Shown in pieces: positions 10,554 through 20,865 of a stretch of DNA of 64,000 nucleotides. The notes beneath the pieces were generated by a model. The model was not told the origin of the DNA, made no database searches, and saw nothing but the letters and a program-made list of their open reading frames with translations. The stretch's first letter is position 1. Each line of letters begins with the position of its first letter. Made by a program: the position numbers and the translations under genes. This DNA is from Balaenoptera acutorostrata (Eukaryota; Chordata; Mammalia; Artiodactyla; Balaenopteridae). The stretch is taken from contig NC_080073.1 of NCBI RefSeq assembly GCF_949987535.1, positions 28,268,116 through 28,332,115 of the forward strand. The letters run 5' to 3'.

Positions 10554-13500
10554 ATGGTCATAGGAACATACATATCGATAATTACCTTAAACGTGAATGG
10601 ATTAAATGCCCCAACCAAAAGACATAGACTGGCTGAATGGATACAAAAACAAGACCCATATATATGCTGTCTACAAGAGACCCACTTCAGACCTAGGGAC
10701 ACATACAGACTGAAAGTGAGGGGATGGAAAAAGATATTCCATGCAAATGGAAATCAAAAGAAAGCTGGAGTAGCTATACTCATATCAGATAAAATAGACT
10801 TTAAAATAAAGAATGTTACAAGAGACAAGGAAGGACACTACATAATGATCCAGGGATCAATCCAAGAAGAAGATATAACAATTATAAATATATATGCACC
10901 CAACATAGGAGCACCTCAATACATAAGGCAACTGCTAACAGCTATAAAAGAGGAAATCGACAGTAACACAATAATAGTGGGGGACTTTAACACCTCACTT
11001 ACACCAATGGACAGATCATCCAAAATGAAAATAAATAAGGAAACAGAAGCTTTAAATGACACAATAGACCAGATAGATTTAATTGATATATATAGGACAT
11101 TCCATCCAAAAACGGCAGATTACACGTTCTTCTCAAGTGCACACGGAACATTCTCCAGGATAGATCACATCTTGGGTCACAAATCAAGCCTCAGTAAATT
11201 TAAGAAAATTGAAATCATATCAAGCATCTTTTCTGACCACAACGCTATGAGATTAGAAATGAATCACAGGGAAAAAAACGTAAAAAAGACAAACACATGG
11301 AGGCTAAACAATACGTTACTAAATAACCAAGAGATCACTGAAGGAATCAAACAGGAAATAAAAAAATACCTAGAGACAAATGACAATGAAAACACGACGA
11401 CCCAAAACCTATGGGATGCAGCAAAAGCGGTTCTAAGAGGGAAGTTTATAGCTATACAAGCCTACCTAAAGAAACAAGAAAAATCTCAAGTAAACAATCT
11501 AACTTTACACCTAAAGAAACTAGAGAAAGAAGAACAAACAAAACCCAAAGTTAGCAGAAGGAAAGAAATCATAAAGATTAGAGCAGAAATAAATGAAATA
11601 GAAACAAAGAAAACAATAGCAAAGATCAATAAAACTAAAAGTTGGTTCTTTGAGAAGATAAACAAAATTGATAAGCCATTAGCCAGACTCATCAAGAAAA
11701 AGAGGGAGAGGACTCAAATCAATAAAATCAGAAACGAAAAAGGAGAAGTTACAACAGACACCGCAGAAATACAAAACATCCTAAGAGACTACTACAAGCA
11801 ACTTTATGCCAATAAAATGGACAACCTGGAAGAAATGGACAAATTCTTAGAAAGGTATAACCTTCCAAGACTGAATCAGGAAGAAACAGAAAATATCAAC
11901 AGACCAATCACAAGTAATGAAATTGAAACTGTGATTAAAAATCTTCCAACAAACAAAAGTCCAGGACCAGATGGCTTCACAGGTGAATTCTATCAAACAT
12001 TTAGAGAAGAGCTAACACCCATCCTTCTCAAACTCTTCCAAAAAATTGCAGAGGAAGGAACTCTCCCAAACTCATTCTATGAGGCCACCATCACCCTGAT
12101 ACCAAAACCAGACAAAGACACTACAAAAAAAGAAAATTACAGACCAATATCACTGATGAATATAGATGCAAAAATCCTCAACAAAATACTAGCAAACAGA
12201 ATCCAACAACACATTAAAAGGATCATACACCACGATCAAGTGGGATTTATCCCAGGGATGCAAGGATTCTTCAATATACGCAAATCAATCAATGTGATAC
12301 ACCATATTAACAAATTGAAGAATAAAAACCATATGATCATCTCAATAGATGCAGAAAAAGCTTTTGACAAAATTCAACACCCATTTATGATAAAAACTCT
12401 CCAGAAAGTGGGCATAGAGGGAACCTACCTCAACATAATAAAGGCCATATATGACAAACCCACAGCAAACATCATTCTCAATGGTGAAAAACTGAAAGCA
12501 TTTCCTCTAAGATCAGGAACGAGACAAGGATGTCCACTCTCACCACTATTATTCAACATAGTTCTGGAAGTCCTAGCCACGGCAATCAGAGAAGAAAAAG
12601 AAATAAAAGGAATACAAATTGGAAAAGAAGAAGTAAAACTGTCACTGTTTGCGGATGACATGATACTATACATAGAGAATCCTAAAACTGCCACCAGAAA
12701 ACTGCTAGAGCTAATTAATGAATATGGTAAAGTTGCAGGTTACAAAATTAATGCACAGAAATCTCTTGCATTCCTATACACTAATGATGAAAACTCTGAA
12801 AGAGAAATTATGGAAACACTCCCATTTACCATTGCAACAAAAAGAATAAAATACCTAGGAATAAACCTACCTAGGGAGACAAAAGACCTGTATGCAGAAA
12901 ACTATAAGACACTGATGAAAGAAATTAAAGATGATACCAACAGATGGAGAGATATACCATGTTCTTGGATTGGAAGAATCAACATTGTGAAAATGAGTAT
13001 ACTACCCAAAGCAATCTACAGATTCAATGCAATCCCTATCAAATTACCAATGGCATTTTTTACAGAGGTAGAACAAATCATCTTAAAATTTGTATGGAGA
13101 CACAAAAGACCCCGAATAGCCAAAGCAGTCTTGAGGCAAAAAAATGGAGCTGGAGGAATCAGACTCCCTGACTTCAGACTATACTACAAAGCTACAGTAA
13201 TCAAGACAATATGGTACTGGCACAAAAACAGAAACACAGATCAATGGAACAAGATAGAAAGCCCAGAGATTAACCCACGCACCTATGGTCAACTAATCTA
13301 TGACAAAGGAGGCAAAGATATACAATGGAGAAAAGACAGTCTCTTCAATAAGTGGTGCTGGGAAAACTGGACAGCCACATGTAAAAGAATGAAATTAGAA
13401 TACTCCCTAACACCATACACAAAAATAAACTCAAAATGGATTAGAGACCTAAATATAAGACTGGACACTATAAAACTCTGAGAGGAAAACATAGGAAGAA

Positions 13501-14372
13501 CACTCTTTGACATAAATCACAGCAAGATCTTTTTCGATCTACCTCCTAGAGTAATGGAAATAAAAACAAAAATAAACAAGTGGGACCTAATGAAACTTCA
13601 AAGCTTTTGCACAGCAAAGGAAACCATAAACAAGACGAAAAGACAACCCTCAGAATGGGAGAAAATATTTGCAAATGAATCAACGGACAAAGGATTAATC
13701 TCCAAAATATATAAACAGCTCATTCAGCTCAATATCAAAGAAACAAACACCCCAATCCAAAAATGGGCAGAAGACCTAAATAGACATTTCTCCAAAGAAG
13801 ACATACAGACGGCCACGAAGCACATGAAAAGATGCTCAACATCACTAATTATTAGAGAAATGCAAATCAAAACTACAATGAGGTATCACCTCACTCCTGT
13901 TAGAATGGGCATCATCAGAAAATCTACAAACAACAAATGCTGGAGAGGGTGTGGAGAAAAGGGAACCCTCTTGCACTGTTGGTGGGAATGTAAATTGATA
14001 CAGCCACTATGGAGAACAATATGGAGGTTCCTTAAAAAACTAAAAATAGAATTACCATATGACCCAGCAATCCCACTACTGGGCATATACCCAGAGAAAA
14101 CCGTAATTCAAAAAGACACGTGCACCCGAATGTTCATTGCAGCACTATTTACAATAGCCAGGTCATGGAAGCAACCTAAATGCCCATCAACAGACGAATG
14201 GATAAAGAAGTTGTGGTACATATATACGATGGAATATTATTCAGCCATAAAAAGGAACGAAATTGAGTCATTTGTTGAGAAGTGGATGGATCTAGAGACT
14301 GTCATACAGAGTGAAGTAAGTCAGAAAGAGAAAAACAAATATCGTATGTTAATGCATGTATGTGGAACGTAG
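10554..14372 (+). pseudogene. ORF2: L1 ORF2 endonuclease/reverse transcriptase with one nonsense codon
   Basis: One frame runs the full ORF2 length (1,272 codons before the final TAG, against 1,275 in human L1) with a single stop, TGA at 13479-13481 (codon 976). The endonuclease domain shows N13, E42 (CLQETH), D144/N146 (GDFN) and D228/H229 (SDHN). The reverse transcriptase holds the catalytic FADD at residues 699-702. The C-terminal zinc knuckle C1129, C1133, H1141, C1146 is intact but lies after the stop. Both other L1 copies here have TTA (Leu) at the stop codon (577-579 and 39866-39868), so one T-to-G change explains it. The predicted 975-residue product keeps nuclease and polymerase but lacks the last ~297 residues, so the copy is probably not self-sufficient. 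A sequencing error is possible. The protein normally nicks the target DNA and copies L1 RNA in place. Confidence 0.96.
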
Positions 14373-14578
14373 AAAAATGGTACAGATGAGCCAGTTTGCA
14401 GGGCAGAAGTTGAGACACAGATGTAGAGAATGGACATATGGACACCAAGGGAGGAAAACTGCGATGAGGTGGGGATGGTGATGTGCTGAATTGGGCGATT
14501 GGGATTGACATGTATACACTGATGTGTATAAAACTGATGCCTAATAAGAACCTGCAGTATAAAAAAACAAACAAAACA
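14373..14578 (+). other. L1 3'UTR and first A-rich tail
   Basis: The stretch after the ORF2 stop aligns by eye with the first half of the 3'UTR of the 39.5-kb copy (gtagagaatggac, catgtatacactg, and cctaataagaacc against gctagtgggaagc). It then stops at cctgcagtat and goes into an A-rich run at 14560-14578, where the other copies continue with about 190 bp ending in the usual ctccaataaag. It therefore looks like a subfamily with a shorter 3'UTR that ends here. AATAAG at about 14543 is the nearest polyadenylation-like hexamer. Confidence 0.75.
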
Positions 14579-14579
14579 A

Positions 14580-15391
14580 CTAATACTAAACTTTCATTGG
14601 GTTATTTGTATGGAAATATGTTAATATAAATGTTTCAGACATTACATGAAATTTCTAAAAATCTTATATTTGTATTTGTATGGAAATATGTTAATATAAC
14701 TGTTTCAGACATTACATGAAATTTCTAAAAATCTTGTATTTGTATGGAAATATGTATGAAAATATGTTAATATAAATGTTTCAGACATTACATGAAATTT
14801 CTAAAAATCTTATATTTGTATTTGTATGGAAATATGTATGGAAATATGTTAATATAAATGTTTCAGACATTACATGAAATTTCTAAAAATCTTATATTTG
14901 TATTTGTATGGAAATATGTATGGAAATATGTTAATATAAATGTTTCAGACATTACATGAAATTTCTAAAAATCTTATATTTGTATTTGTATGGAAATATG
15001 TATGGAAATATGTTAAGATAAATGTTTCAGACATTACAGGAAACTTCTAAAAATCTTATATGTTCTGGTATAATGTTATAAGTAATAACCCTAGTTATTA
15101 CTTTAAAATGTATATCTCAGAAATAACTAATTTTCTTGTCAACTGCATTATTATGAACTTTCATCAAATCTTTAACCATGGTCATTTTTAAGTCTTTTGT
15201 CATTTACAGACAGTTCTGGGTGTACTCTGATGATTTTGCAAATATGTTCCTATAAAAGAGTTTCATCTTCAAGAAATTCATGGAAAAGACTCTGACAAGT
15301 ACAGGTTTCTGGTAACTGACTGTACTGCTGAACTGAATGAATAAGCATTTTCAGAACTCTAATGAAAAACTGATGAACTCATAAAACTGCT
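14580..15391 (+). mobile_element. Extra segment between two A-tails; candidate 3' transduction
   Basis: These ~810 bp lie after the L1's own A-rich tail and before a second A-tail (15392-15414) that touches the 3' TSD, so they were inserted together with the L1 or expanded inside it later. The segment holds the tandem repeat at 14602-15062 and about 330 bp of further AT-rich sequence. CATAAA at about 15379, some 15 bases before the tail, could be a weak polyadenylation signal. A perfect 9-bp-arm hairpin lies at 15081-15102. No open frame of note is present. The alternative is that the segment belongs to the 3'UTR of this L1 subfamily. Confidence 0.6.
14602..15062 (+). repeat. Six-copy minisatellite, 70-82 bp units, nested structure
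   Basis: The landmark tgtttcagacattacatgaa recurs starting at 14631, 14701, 14777, 14859, 14941 and 15023 (the last two bases read gg in copy six), giving steps of 70, 76, 82, 82 and 82 bp. The length steps come from an extra 12-bp tatggaaatatg word and from 6-bp tatttg variation, so short repeats sit inside the long one. Copies are nearly identical. There are no spacers of unrelated sequence, so it is not a CRISPR-like array. Confidence 0.96.
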
Positions 15392-15699
15392 AACAAAAGA
15401 AAAAAAAAAAAAAAGAATCAAATTTGAAGATCGCTGCCTTAGAGTTTAACAGAAGTGGCATATGGAAACCTTGGAGCACCATGTAGCCTTGTATAAACAC
15501 CTGCTTTTTCAAATCGAAAAGAGATGAGGGCTTTCAAACACAAAAAGTGCATGCTTTGGAAGAGAATGTCAACTAATCCAAAAACATTTAAATTATTATT
15601 CCAATTACATGGACATCCTTCACTTTTTCAAACTTAGCAAGCTACTGCCTGCTTCAACAGAGGCCTTCGTATAAACTGCTCTCTGTCAAAGGCAACACC

Positions 15700-15970
15700 T
15701 GCCCCCCGCTTCATTTGCCAAAACAACCCTCATCATCTCACTTTTTATGGTTCAGCTTAAATGCAATCCTGAAAAGACTTTCTACAACCTCTACTCAAGG
15801 CAGACCAACTGTCTCAGAACTGTCTTACTCCAAAGGACTTACCACAAGTGCTAACCAGTTAATGAATTCATTTCTTACCTTTTGCAGTCTGCCCCCTAGG
15901 CGCAACTCGAGGCTGCCTGAGGGTAGATCCAGCATCTCCTAACCTTAATGCTGATTACATGCAGCTGATA
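15700..15970 (+). repeat. L2 LINE 3' fragment, ancient
   Basis: The order gttcagcttaaatgcaatcc, then gactttctacaacct, then a cysteine/proline-rich stretch to gagggtagatcc resembles L2 3' ends (ttcaaatgtcacctc..., aggccttccctgacc..., gaggacagg...). It is strongly diverged. Confidence 0.5.
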
Positions 15971-16325
15971 CATCATGTGCTTTTGTACCAAGTGAAGGAC
16001 ACTAATTTTAACTCAATTACTAAATCAATATTCTGTCTCCTACAGCATTTGATTGCAGTAACATATATGCCAGTTTAGCAACCATACAGGTCAGTTCCAA
16101 AAAGGGGATGAAAGAGGAAAGATGGGAGAAAAAATGTGAAACTCCCGAAACAAGTAAATGAAGGCAAGAGGAGTGATGGGGCCGCAAATGTCCAGAAGAT
16201 GACATGTGTTGTGACTGTCTTCTGCCATTTGAATCACCAAAACCTTGTAAGTGAAGACAGTAAGAATATAACCAAGAATACAACAAGCTACGTCCTGTAA
16301 CCTGTAACAGGTATTTCACACTTTA

Positions 16326-16588
16326 GGACATGTATTTTTTTTTAACATCTTTATTGGAGTATAATTGCTCTACAATGGTGTGTTAGTTTCTGCTTTATAA
16401 CAAAGTGAATCAGCTATACGTATACATATGTCCCTATATCTCCTCCCTCTTGTGTCTCCCTCCCACCCTCCCTATCCCACCCCTCCAGGTGGTCACAAAG
16501 CACCGAGCTGATCTCCCTGTGCTATGTGGCTGCTTCCCACTAGCTATCTATTTTACATTTGGTAGTGTATATAGGGACATGTATTTTT
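16326..16588 (-). mobile_element. 5'-truncated L1 3' end, reverse orientation, with TSDs
   Basis: Read on the minus strand this is the standard L1 3'UTR (tagctagtgggaagcagc, gggtgggagggagacacaag, cagaaactaacacaccattg, ctccaataaagatgtt) with its A-tail seen as the T run near 16335-16343. The direct repeat ggacatgtattttt is at 16326-16339 and 16575-16588, perfect apart from ambiguity in the T run. The inserted body is about 235 bp. Confidence 0.93.
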
Positions 16589-18565
16589 ATATTAACCTCA
16601 TTTCTGGCTGTGTTTTATATCCTAACCCTCGAAGATACTGGTTTTTGTCCCTGTGGAATTTTTATTGATACTTACACATCCCTATAAGCCACCTTAATTC
16701 CTTTTCTGGAACAAGGTGACTTTTGAATTACTAAATGAAGAAGAATACGGAATATAAGAACCCCCGCCAGTACACAAGTGGCAAAGGGTCTGATACATTC
16801 ATGAGAACAGAGAGAAGTTGAGGGGTGCCTTGCTTAGAAGACAGGAAATGTAGTTTAGCATATGAGTTTTATATCACTTTTCTTTTTTTCCCAAAGGTTC
16901 TATTACTTGTAGAGTGGTAATTAAGAAAAATACTTTTTAATCTTCAAGAAGGATTCAACCTGATGGTCCAGCCTCAAAACCCCCTGTCCAAATGAACTGC
17001 CAAGGAATTCAAGTGCTGGTGACCTCCTGTGAACATGAGTAGCCTTCATGAGAAGTTCAGAACACTGAAGCTTATAAAGTGAGATCTGTCTGCTAAGAGG
17101 AAGACTGGCCTTAGGGTGACCATCAAGCATCTCCTGGAACTGCCCAGCCACGAAGGCAGAGGCCTGAGATGGCAGCAGAGGAAATGGAAAACGGAAGCCA
17201 GGCACTGAAAAGAGATTTTAGAGGAAGAACCTGAGGAGACTGGGCCACTCCTGTAGTCAGCAAACATCTCCTGTGCATCTAGTTTCTTTAGGGACATGGC
17301 ATGATACAGAAACAGACAAAAACCACTCTTCCCGACAACAGTGGGAAAGACAAACAAGTGAACAGGCAATTATAACACTGTAACAGGGATTCCAACAGAG
17401 GGAAGCGCAGAGCACCCTGAATCCAGAGAGGAACACTCTAAAAACGAAGATGTCAACCAGTGTGAGCTGTAAGGTATTTAGACCCAGGAGTCTCCAAGTT
17501 ACGAATTCTGACATTCATGGGAATGTGTGGGGCTTCCAAACGTTTCTAGAAAAATACAGATGAGAAAAATGGCACACACCTTGAAAGCCTTCACACTTCA
17601 TACTACTTGTGTCACCAAGATGGGAGCAAGTCAAACCCGTAACTCCAAGATACATGACTCATCTATCTAGTGCCATTAGGAGTAACTCCATAGTAAGTGT
17701 ATTAACGTAATTTCAAAGTATGTCATATCAGGACAGGACAGTTTCCAGGACATTTCGGCCTCCCAAAGGGTATAAAGCAATTTTAACAAACCTAGCAAAT
17801 CCATCTGAGCAAGGCATTAAGTTCAGGGGAAAGAGCTTTCCAGCCAGTCACCAGCACTGTGGAAACAATACGTGCAGTTGACTGACCCACAACTTATGAG
17901 TTACCCAGATGCTCTTTAATTATGTTTCAAAATGCCAAACAAATTTTCCATTCAGAAAATTGTTCCCAGCTTATGTTCTCAGGAAATGAAAGATCTGGCA
18001 CGTCCTTTACTGAGAAGGAGTGACATTGTCAGTACCCATGCCATGCACCTGGGGGTTAATCAAATGCGGAATTTCCCATCCCACAGAGCTCTTACTCCCA
18101 GCAGGAGACTTCAAGGGGGAAAACAGCAGTCCTGTTACATGTGCCTGTTGTTATTTGCGTGGTGACTGGGGGTCGGGGTGTAGGAGGTTGTTAAGAATAT
18201 ACTTCACAGGAGTGGGTACCATGAACGGTGACTAAAACCCTGAAATAAACATTTCTTTCAAAGGAGTTACAAGAATGTTTAGAAATCTCTTATACACAAA
18301 AAAATTTCAGAAATAAACACACTAACAATCTAAATAATCTATTCTAGTGTTTATACTCTGTCTCTAAGTTCTACACTATGTGCTTTGTCTATATTTACTT
18401 TCATGAGTCCTGTGAGAAAGGTATTACTAAAATCCGTTTTACAAATAAATCATGGAGGAGTCAAACCCATCAGTCCCTAAAGTTGATGCTTCATCACTAA
18501 CAACTGGTAAATATCCTCAGTTGTGTACTTAAGACTGAAAAGACGTAACTAAACAAATGTAGACC
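16589..18565. other. Non-coding DNA, no recognised feature
   Basis: Overlapping minus-strand open frames of 85-107 codons at 16921-17514 have no recognisable domain, and their neighbours lack splice or promoter context that I can defend. No repeat family was recognised. Confidence 0.4.
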
Positions 18566-18568
18566 CAA

Positions 18569-18806
18569 TGGTTCTCCAACAGAGCCAATTCTGGCATTGC
18601 CTCCCACCCCTCACCTGGGGACATCTGCAATGTCTGGAGACATTTGGATTATCATGAATTAGAGAGGGAAGAAATACTGGCATCTAGTGTGTTGAGGCCA
18701 GCAATGCTGCTAAACATCCTACAATGCAGAGGACACCCCCCACCCCAATCAGTGAATTATGTGGCCCCAAATGTCAGTAGTGCTGAGGTTGAGAAACACC
18801 ACTGTA
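18569..18806 (+). repeat. MER20 DNA transposon (hAT-Charlie), ancient
   Basis: The interior reads as MER20 in order: ctggggacatctgcaatgtc, tggagacattt, ggcatctagtgtgttgaggc, gctaaacatcctacaatgca, gtgctgaggttgagaaacac. Terminal inverted sequence (atggttctc ... gagaaacaccactg) is recognisable. Near full length, non-autonomous. Confidence 0.9.
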
Positions 18807-19639
18807 GAGGAATGCAGATCTCCAAGGATTATCAGAGCCAGTGACTTTCCAGCTATGTCCATGGTCCTTAAGAGGCCCATCAGGAACTATCTAAGCAAAT
18901 GAAAAGAAAGCCAAGAGGATACAGATCTGGACCTAAATCCTCTCTTCACTTCTGTATATTGTGGGGCGGGGGTTGTGTAAAAGTATTTGAGTGAAGTGCT
19001 CTGTACCTGAAATAATAAATCTAGTCAACTCTGTATTTCCAAGAAAAATGGTAACTAGAGTTTTCTTTTAAAGAAGGAAGCTATTACCCTTACTACAACT
19101 AACTTCCTCCCTATTCTGGTCATGGACCACTCAAATAGCTAGAAAACTCCCCCTGTAAAACAATATGATAAGGATGCCAAGAAGGTAACAAATGAGTGAG
19201 ACAGGCCAAAAGGAGACAATAGGGAGTGGTGGGGACTGTGGGAAAAAAGATAGCATGGTCTGTCTAAAGAGGTCAGTGGTTATCCAATCTAACCTGTTGC
19301 AATCAAAGAGACATTGACCCAGTGCAAATCTCCTGGTTTAAAGAGACCAAAACCGCTCTCACTCTAACTTCCACCTATTGGCCACCAGTCTGAATGGTAA
19401 TCAATATATTACTGTGTGCAGAGGACAAATATTTGCAACCACTATCATGTAACTTCCTTCTTTCTTCACCCATATCCCAAGATTCTTGTCTAAACATCAG
19501 GCAATCTCTCCCTGATTCTTTTAGCTTTTCCTCACAATACACGATTTTAGACCTTCTCACCATCATACATCCTTTCCTGAACGCATCTGAAAATAGGAAT
19601 CCTAGAAAAGCTTGTGAGGAGGAGATAAACAGATAAAAC

Positions 19640-19774
19640 AAATTTTGTATTTATCAATTTGTTAATTTGTCTGACTCTAGCAACAAGCCTCTAAGTTTCT
19701 TATGAAGTGCTATTTCTCCAGAATATCTATCATGCCTGGTATTTGGTAAGCACTCAGTAAATATTCAGTAACTA
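19640..19774 (+). repeat. L2 LINE 3' tail, ancient
   Basis: The end catgcctggtatttggtaag followed by cactcagtaaatattcagta matches the L2 3' terminus (tgcctggcacatagtaggcg...caataaatatt). The upstream 100 bp is more diverged. Confidence 0.6.
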
Positions 19775-19788
19775 AATGAATTTTTTAA

Positions 19789-19831
<43 letters not shown>

Positions 19832-20083
19832 CATTATTTATTTATTTATGCATGCATGCATGCTGCACCAGGTTTTAGTTGCAGCACGCAGGATCTCCAT
19901 TGTGGCATGCAGGACCTTTGGTGGCAGCATGTGGACTTCTTAGTTGCAGTATGTGAACTCTTAGTTGCAGCATGCACGCTGGATCTAGCTCCCCAAACAG
20001 GGATTGAAACTGGGCCCTCTGCATTGTGAGCGTGGAGTCTTACCCACTGGACCACCAGGGAGTCCCTCAATGAATTTTTAAAT
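19775..20083 (-). mobile_element. tRNA-derived SINE with (TG)n tail, reverse orientation, with TSDs
   Basis: On the minus strand it starts gggactccctggtggtccag and carries a B-box-like segment near 20000, then a run of gcatgc/ttgcagc motifs typical of this family. Its tail, on the plus strand, is a TG run (19796-19829), TTTA repeats and gcatgcatgcatgc. Direct repeats aatgaattttttaaat (19775-19790) and aatgaatttttaaat (20069-20083) flank it with a one-base length difference. The microsatellite therefore sits inside the SINE tail. Confidence 0.9.
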
Positions 20084-20416
20084 CCTGATTAGTTTGCCTG
20101 ATGTGACCATCCTATTAATAAAGCCAGAGAGTATGAAGCTCTTTTTTACACTATAATACGATGAAGATGCATAGAAAAGAGACTGTCACCAGAATCATCA
20201 CCAGGTCAGTTTTCACATGAACCTGTAACAAGCCAAGTCCAGAAAAAGGCAGTGTGCTGCAGTGGAAACAACCCCCAGTTCAGTCTTCTACATCCTCAAA
20301 CTGTAAATTAATTTGAGTTTCTTTCATTATAATTTAAAGAATTATAAAAACATCACATAAGCGAATATAAACAGTCCGAGAAGAAGAAAATGCACCTTAA
20401 AATACCTAAAGAAGAC

Positions 20417-20865
20417 ATGGATGTCCAATCTCACCACTGCTATTCAACACTGTACTGGAGGTTCTAGCCAAGGCAATTAGGCAAGAAAAAGAAATAAAAG
20501 GCATCCAGATCAGAAACAAAGAAGTAAAACTATCTCCAGTTGCAGAAGATATGATCCTGTATATAGACCGATTCCAAAGAAACCCACCAAAAAGTGATTA
20601 GAGCTAATAAATGAATTCAGCAAGTTTGCAGGATACCAGATAAATATATAAAACTCATTGGTTTTCTATACACTAGAAATGAACACTCTAAAATTGAAAT
20701 TAAGAACATCAAAAAGAATAAAATTCGTTGGAATAAATTTTACAAAAGAAGTATAAGACTTGCACACTGCAAACTACAAAGACATCATAAAAAGAAATTA
20801 AAGACTTAAGTAAAAGGAAAGACATCCCCTGTTCACATATCAGAAGACTTAAAATTGTTCCAGTA
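20417..20865 (+). repeat. Ancient L1 ORF2 fragment (reverse transcriptase part)
   Basis: The sequence follows L1 ORF2 around and after the catalytic motif (ccaatctcaccactgctatt, gaaataaaaggcatcc, gaagtaaaactatctc, then gaagatatgatcctg in place of the FADD codons). It is broken by many stops and small indels and is far older than the 8.6-kb copy. Likely L1M class. Confidence 0.88.

Larger units (their letters stand above)
8606..15426 (+). mobile_element. L1: Full-length LINE-1 with perfect TSDs
   Basis: A 14-bp direct repeat, aagaatcaaatttg, stands at 8606-8619 and again at 15413-15426 directly after an A-tail, which bounds one retrotransposition event of about 6.8 kb. Order inside: 5'UTR (from about 8620), ORF1 (9590-10495), a 58-bp gap, ORF2 (10554-14372, one internal stop), 3'UTR (to 14559), a first A-rich tail (14560-14578), an extra segment with tandem repeats (14580-15391), and a final A-tail. 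Standard mammalian L1s are about 6-7 kb. The perfect TSD, open ORF1 and single ORF2 lesion point to a young copy. The first few A residues of the 3' TSD cannot be separated from the tail. Whether 14580-15391 is a 3' transduction or part of the element's own 3'UTR is open. Confidence 0.97.

Noticed and set aside
14602..15062. Regular array resembling CRISPR
   Set aside because: There are no unrelated spacers between repeats, the units are 70-82 bp and contiguous, and the genome is mammalian. It is a minisatellite.
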